A stretch of DNA of 35,101 nt from Bradyrhizobium embrapense (GTDB taxonomy: Bacteria > Pseudomonadota > Alphaproteobacteria > Rhizobiales > Xanthobacteraceae), in the NCBI RefSeq assembly GCF_001189235.2, contig NZ_LFIP02000021.1:1-35101 (forward strand), in the 5' to 3' direction. Positions 32,540-35,101 of the stretch are shown here, piece by piece. Within the stretch, counting starts at the first letter, position 1. Each line of letters opens with the position of its first letter. Below the pieces are notes generated by a model, which worked only from the letters and a program-made list of their open reading frames with translations, was not told where the DNA came from and searched no databases. Made by a program: the position numbers and the translations under genes.

Positions 32540-32848
32540 ATGGAAAATGCAGCGGCGGGCGGTGTTTCGGCGAGCCTGGACGAGGGCAGCGATCCCTACA
32601 ATCTGATCGTGACGGACCTGGTCGCGCTGATTGGCCATGTCCAGGCCAGCCTGCGGCTGATCGAGGCGGCGATTGCGCGCGAGGCACTTCTGGCCGAGCA
32701 GGACGCAGCCGCCGACATCTTCGTGCTTGACGATGTCACCCCGCGCTACGCGGAGGCCTCCACGGCCCTGAAGGCCTGCGACGCCAATCTCGGCATGGCC
32801 CTCGATCGGCTACGCGATCCACAGGCGCCGGCGCGTCTGCTGAACTGA
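32540..32848 (+). CDS. Small helical acidic protein, unknown function
   Basis: A 102-residue protein, mostly predicted alpha-helix (NLIVTDLVALIGHVQASLRLIEAAIAREALL), with no signal peptide or membrane segment. The ATG at 32540 has GTGGAGAAA upstream and codon bias is like neighbouring genes. I recognise no family. It is divergent from the orphan FixJ-type regulator, with 146 bp between starts, so control by that regulator is possible. The space from 32849 to 33005 beyond it shows nothing supported. Confidence 0.7.
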   Translation: MENAAAGGVSASLDEGSDPYNLIVTDLVALIGHVQASLRLIEAAIAREALLAEQDAAADIFVLDDVTPRYAEASTALKACDANLGMALDRLRDPQAPARLLN

Positions 32849-33005
32849 CCGCCAGACTGCCGCGACCAAAATTCGTCGCCATCATGCAGATTGTGCCGAC
32901 GACGGGCCCAACCCCCGAGGCGACGATCTGTTCCAGGTTCGGATTGGCGGCAGGCATCGCTTGCCCGGCCGGGTCAAGCCTTCTTGAGGTCAGGCCCCCG
33001 TCACG

Positions 33006-33323
33006 TCAGGCTCTGGCCCGCTCTTCGTCGGAGCCCGACCGCCGCTTGCTCGGCTTGCCCTTGAGGAAGCTGATGTCCATTTCGGTGCCGTTGACGCGGA
33101 CCAGTTCGCAGCGGCGATAGGCGAGCCCGGTCGATGACAGCAGGAGGAAGAACTCCTTCAGGTTGAGCCCCTGAATGGAACCCTCGACGGTCAGCGCCGC
33201 GTCATTGTCGGAGATGGCATTGAGCTGGCAGTCGCGCCGCCAGGTGCCGTCGATGGCCATGATGCAGACATCGACGCCGCGGCTGAACGTGACACGCTCA
33301 ATGGATTTGCCGTCCTCCGTCAT
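33006..33323 (-). CDS. PilZ-like domain protein, degenerate c-di-GMP site
   Basis: A 105-residue single-domain protein. The order of strands and the position of ERVTFSRGVDV at the N-terminus and LNAISDNDAALTVEG in the middle fit a PilZ barrel. The c-di-GMP motifs are weak: the RxxxR motif reads R10-VTFS-R15 with one residue too many, and the D/NxSxxG motif reads A36-I-S38-D-N-D, lacking the acidic start and the Gly. So nucleotide binding is doubtful. It begins 3 bp after the cheR stop in the chemotaxis operon and is probably translated with it. A role in linking motility to another signal is inferred from position. Confidence 0.7.
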   Translation of the reverse strand: MTEDGKSIERVTFSRGVDVCIMAIDGTWRRDCQLNAISDNDAALTVEGSIQGLNLKEFFLLLSSTGLAYRRCELVRVNGTEMDISFLKGKPSKRRSGSDEERARA

Positions 33324-33326
33324 CGC

Positions 33327-34184
33327 TCAATATCCGACCGCCATGGCAGCCTTCGGCATCGCAAGTGACGCCCGTACCCCGCTCGGCCGGTACAGGCCGC
33401 GACGCTCGGGAAGCGGCTTGAACGTATCGGTCAGGCCGACCACCGTTTCCGCGGCGCCGAGCACCAGGAAGCCGTCGGCCTCCATCAGCCGCGCGAGCCG
33501 GTTGAAGATGTTGATCTTGGTGTCCTGATCGAAATAGATCAGCACGTTGCGGCAGAAGACCACGTCGAACGTGCCGAGCTGCGAGAAATCGTGCAGCAGA
33601 TTGAGCTGACGATGCTGCACCATCGCGCGCAACTCGGGATTGATCTGCCAGAGTTCGCCCGACTGCTTGAAGTATTTGACCAGCATCTGGATCGGCAGCC
33701 CGCGCTGCACCTCGAACTGGCTGTAGATGCCGGCCTTCGACTTCTCCAGCACCTCCTGCGACAGATCGGTCGCGATGATCTCGACCCGCCATCCCGCAAG
33801 CGCAGCGCCCATTTCCTTGAGGCACATCGCCAGCGAATAGGGCTCCTGGCCGGTCGAGCCGGCGGCGCACCAGATCCGGACGCTGCGGCGCGCGGCGCGC
33901 GCCTTCAAGACCTCGGGCATGATGGTGTCGCGAAAATGGTCGAACGGCACCTTGTCGCGGAAGAAGAAGGTCTCGTTGGTGGTCATGGCCTCGACCACCT
34001 GGACGGTGTGCGTCGATGAGCCGGCCCTGATCTTGGCGACCAGGTCGGGGATGCCGGACAGGCCGCATTTGCGCGCCAGCGGCAGCAGGCGGCTCTCGAT
34101 CAGATATTGCTTGTCCGCGGACAGGTCGAGACCGGAATGGTCCTTCAGGAGCTTACGCAGATACTCGTAGTCGGGGGGCGTCAC
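33327..34184 (-). CDS. cheR: Chemotaxis protein methyltransferase CheR
   Basis: A 285-residue enzyme that methylates receptor glutamates with S-adenosylmethionine. The N-terminal helical domain (about 1-75) ends in the conserved NETFFFR. The catalytic domain has the SAM motif WCAAGSTGQEPYS (about 105-117), IIATDLSQEVLEKSKAGIYS, and FCRNVLIYFD. The start is GTG at 34182-34184 after GCGAGG. It lies between cheY and the PilZ-like gene with gaps of 35 and 3 bp. No C-terminal TPR or receptor-tether domain is seen. Confidence 0.96.
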   Translation of the reverse strand: MTPPDYEYLRKLLKDHSGLDLSADKQYLIESRLLPLARKCGLSGIPDLVAKIRAGSSTHTVQVVEAMTTNETFFFRDKVPFDHFRDTIMPEVLKARAARRSVRIWCAAGSTGQEPYSLAMCLKEMGAALAGWRVEIIATDLSQEVLEKSKAGIYSQFEVQRGLPIQMLVKYFKQSGELWQINPELRAMVQHRQLNLLHDFSQLGTFDVVFCRNVLIYFDQDTKINIFNRLARLMEADGFLVLGAAETVVGLTDTFKPLPERRGLYRPSGVRASLAMPKAAMAVGY

Positions 34185-34219
34185 GGGAGCCTCGCAAAGG
34201 CAAAGGGTGAAACTGGGTG

Positions 34220-34609
34220 TCAGGCTTCGGCCGGCGTATCGAGCGCCAGCAGACCCACTTCCTGGAATTTCGCGATCACGATGTCCTTGTCGAACGGCTT
34301 CATGATGTACTCGTTGGCGCCGGCATGCAGCGCCCGCGAGATGTGGTCGATGCCGTTCTCGGTGGTGCAGAACACCACCTTCGGCACGTCACCGCCGGCC
34401 ATGCGGCGGAGCTGCACGAGGAATTCGAAACCGTCCATCACGGGCATGTTCCAGTCGAGCAGCACCGCGTCCGGCATCGCCTGCTTGCAGGCTTCGAGCG
34501 CGACCGCACCGTCCTCGGCTTCGATGACAGTGAATTCCATTCCCTCGAGGATGCGGCGCGCGATCTTTCGCACCACACCGGAATCGTCGACGACAAGACA
34601 TGTCTTCAT
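34220..34609 (-). CDS. cheY: Chemotaxis response regulator CheY-like
   Basis: A 129-residue stand-alone receiver. It has the acidic pair D8-D9, phosphoacceptor D52 (LLDWNMPVMDG), the Thr in FCTTENG, and K104 (YIMKPF). There is no output domain. When phosphorylated by CheA it would bind the flagellar switch or act as a phosphate sink; several CheY paralogues exist in such bacteria, so which it is cannot be told. AGGAGG lies 7 bp before the ATG at 34609. It lies downstream of cheW and before cheR. Confidence 0.95.
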   Translation of the reverse strand: MKTCLVVDDSGVVRKIARRILEGMEFTVIEAEDGAVALEACKQAMPDAVLLDWNMPVMDGFEFLVQLRRMAGGDVPKVVFCTTENGIDHISRALHAGANEYIMKPFDKDIVIAKFQEVGLLALDTPAEA

Positions 34610-34652
34610 AGGTTGGCCTCCTTGTAGAGTCCGCCGTCTCCGCGGCGGAGCG

Positions 34653-35101
34653 TTACGCTGCAGCGAGTGTCTTGGAAGCTATCTTGGGCACCAGTTCGAG
34701 CACGCGATCGATATCGAGGACGACCATGAGCTGGCCGTCGAGGCGATGGACGCCGCCGGCGAGCTTGGCCATGCGGGGATCGAGGTTGACCGGGTTGTCC
34801 TCGCGGCCGTCGTCGGGCAGCCGCAACACCTCGCCGATCTGGTCGATCAAAAGGCCATAAGATTCGCCGCGCTGGTCGACGCCGACCGCCATCGGCAACT
34901 GGCCGTCGTCGGCCTTCGGCAGCCCGAGCCGGGCGCGCATGTCGACCACGGTGACGATGCGGCCGCGCAGGTTGAGCACGCCGGCGATCTCGCTGGAGGC
35001 CAGCGGCACCCGCGTCAGCCGCTCCGGCATGAACACGTCCTGCACCCGCGAGATCGGCAGCCCAAACAGCTGCCCGCCGATCACGGCGGTGACGTATTCG
35101 G
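34653..35101 (-). CDS. cheW: Chemotaxis coupling protein CheW (start beyond the right edge)
   Basis: The frame is open to the window edge, so the N-terminus is missing. The 149 visible codons begin EYVTAVIGGQLFGLPISRVQD. They continue with VPLASSEIAGVLNLRGRIVTVVDMRARLGL, then SYGLLIDQIGEVLRLP and the C-terminal VHRLDGQLMVVLDIDRVLEL. These cover both SH3-like lobes. CheW joins receptors to the kinase CheA. The frame has an internal Met at 35084 but sequence similarity continues upstream of it. It is the most upstream visible gene of cheW-cheY-cheR-pilZ-like; cheA probably lies outside. Confidence 0.95.
   Translation of the reverse strand, partial: EYVTAVIGGQLFGLPISRVQDVFMPERLTRVPLASSEIAGVLNLRGRIVTVVDMRARLGLPKADDGQLPMAVGVDQRGESYGLLIDQIGEVLRLPDDGREDNPVNLDPRMAKLAGGVHRLDGQLMVVLDIDRVLELVPKIASKTLAAA

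Noticed and set aside
32736..32957. Minus-strand frame of 73 codons starting MPAANPNLEQ
   Set aside because: The first 35 residues look protein-like, but it overlaps the end of the small gene at 32540 in antisense and its second half is low-complexity. No ribosome site.

Overview
The window looks like a chromosomal segment of an alphaproteobacterium, most probably Bradyrhizobium or a close relative. The DNA is GC-rich with strong third-position G/C bias. Gene families are typical of the group: a serine-glyoxylate aminotransferase, an RraA/IlvD sugar-acid pair, an alpha-type CheR, and several Opp/Fbp-class ABC transporters. The intergenic spaces are full of long imperfect palindromes of at least seven sequence families. 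I see no tRNA, rRNA, CRISPR array or prophage.

Layout. 1-214: start of an ISNCY-like transposase, cut by the window edge. 546-6305 (minus): a five-gene unit, periplasmic binding protein -> two Dpp/Opp permeases -> fused double ATPase -> FMN-type PPOX protein, opposed by an AraC-type regulator (6447-7352). 7674-13206: a Crp-family regulator, an AsmA-like envelope protein and an 815-residue class III nucleotide cyclase with sensor domains. 13419-15708: a cold-shock protein with a long leader, two small proteins and a stand-alone RND-type adaptor. 16011-18952: a caspase-fold protein that has lost both catalytic residues, divergent from an unrecognised 576-residue protein carrying a DxDTTA motif. 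A good Crp-type site lies in their shared 359-bp spacer. 19242-22154: a secreted SNase-like protein, an LssY_C-domain membrane protein and serine-glyoxylate aminotransferase. 22203-23329: a complete-looking IS110-family element inserted into an intergenic palindrome, with a structured upstream leader of the kind that encodes bridge RNA. 23594-26572: Fbp-type ATPase plus fused double permease, with no binding protein. 26757-28865: oligopeptidase B. 28979-31563 (minus): IlvD/Edd-type sugar-acid dehydratase followed by an RraA-family protein. 31755-32848: orphan FixJ/NarL-type response regulator divergent from a small helical protein. 33006-35101 (minus): chemotaxis operon part, cheW-cheY-cheR-pilZ-like, running in from beyond the right edge.

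The most interesting items are the Y/S pseudo-caspase with its DxDTTA neighbour and Crp-like site, the IS110 element whose ends can be placed on a CT core inside a host palindrome, the cyclase with Ala at the purine-selecting position, and the SNase-like protein with Ser in place of the catalytic Glu. The cyclase and the Crp-family regulator may form a local cyclic-nucleotide circuit, but this is inference only.
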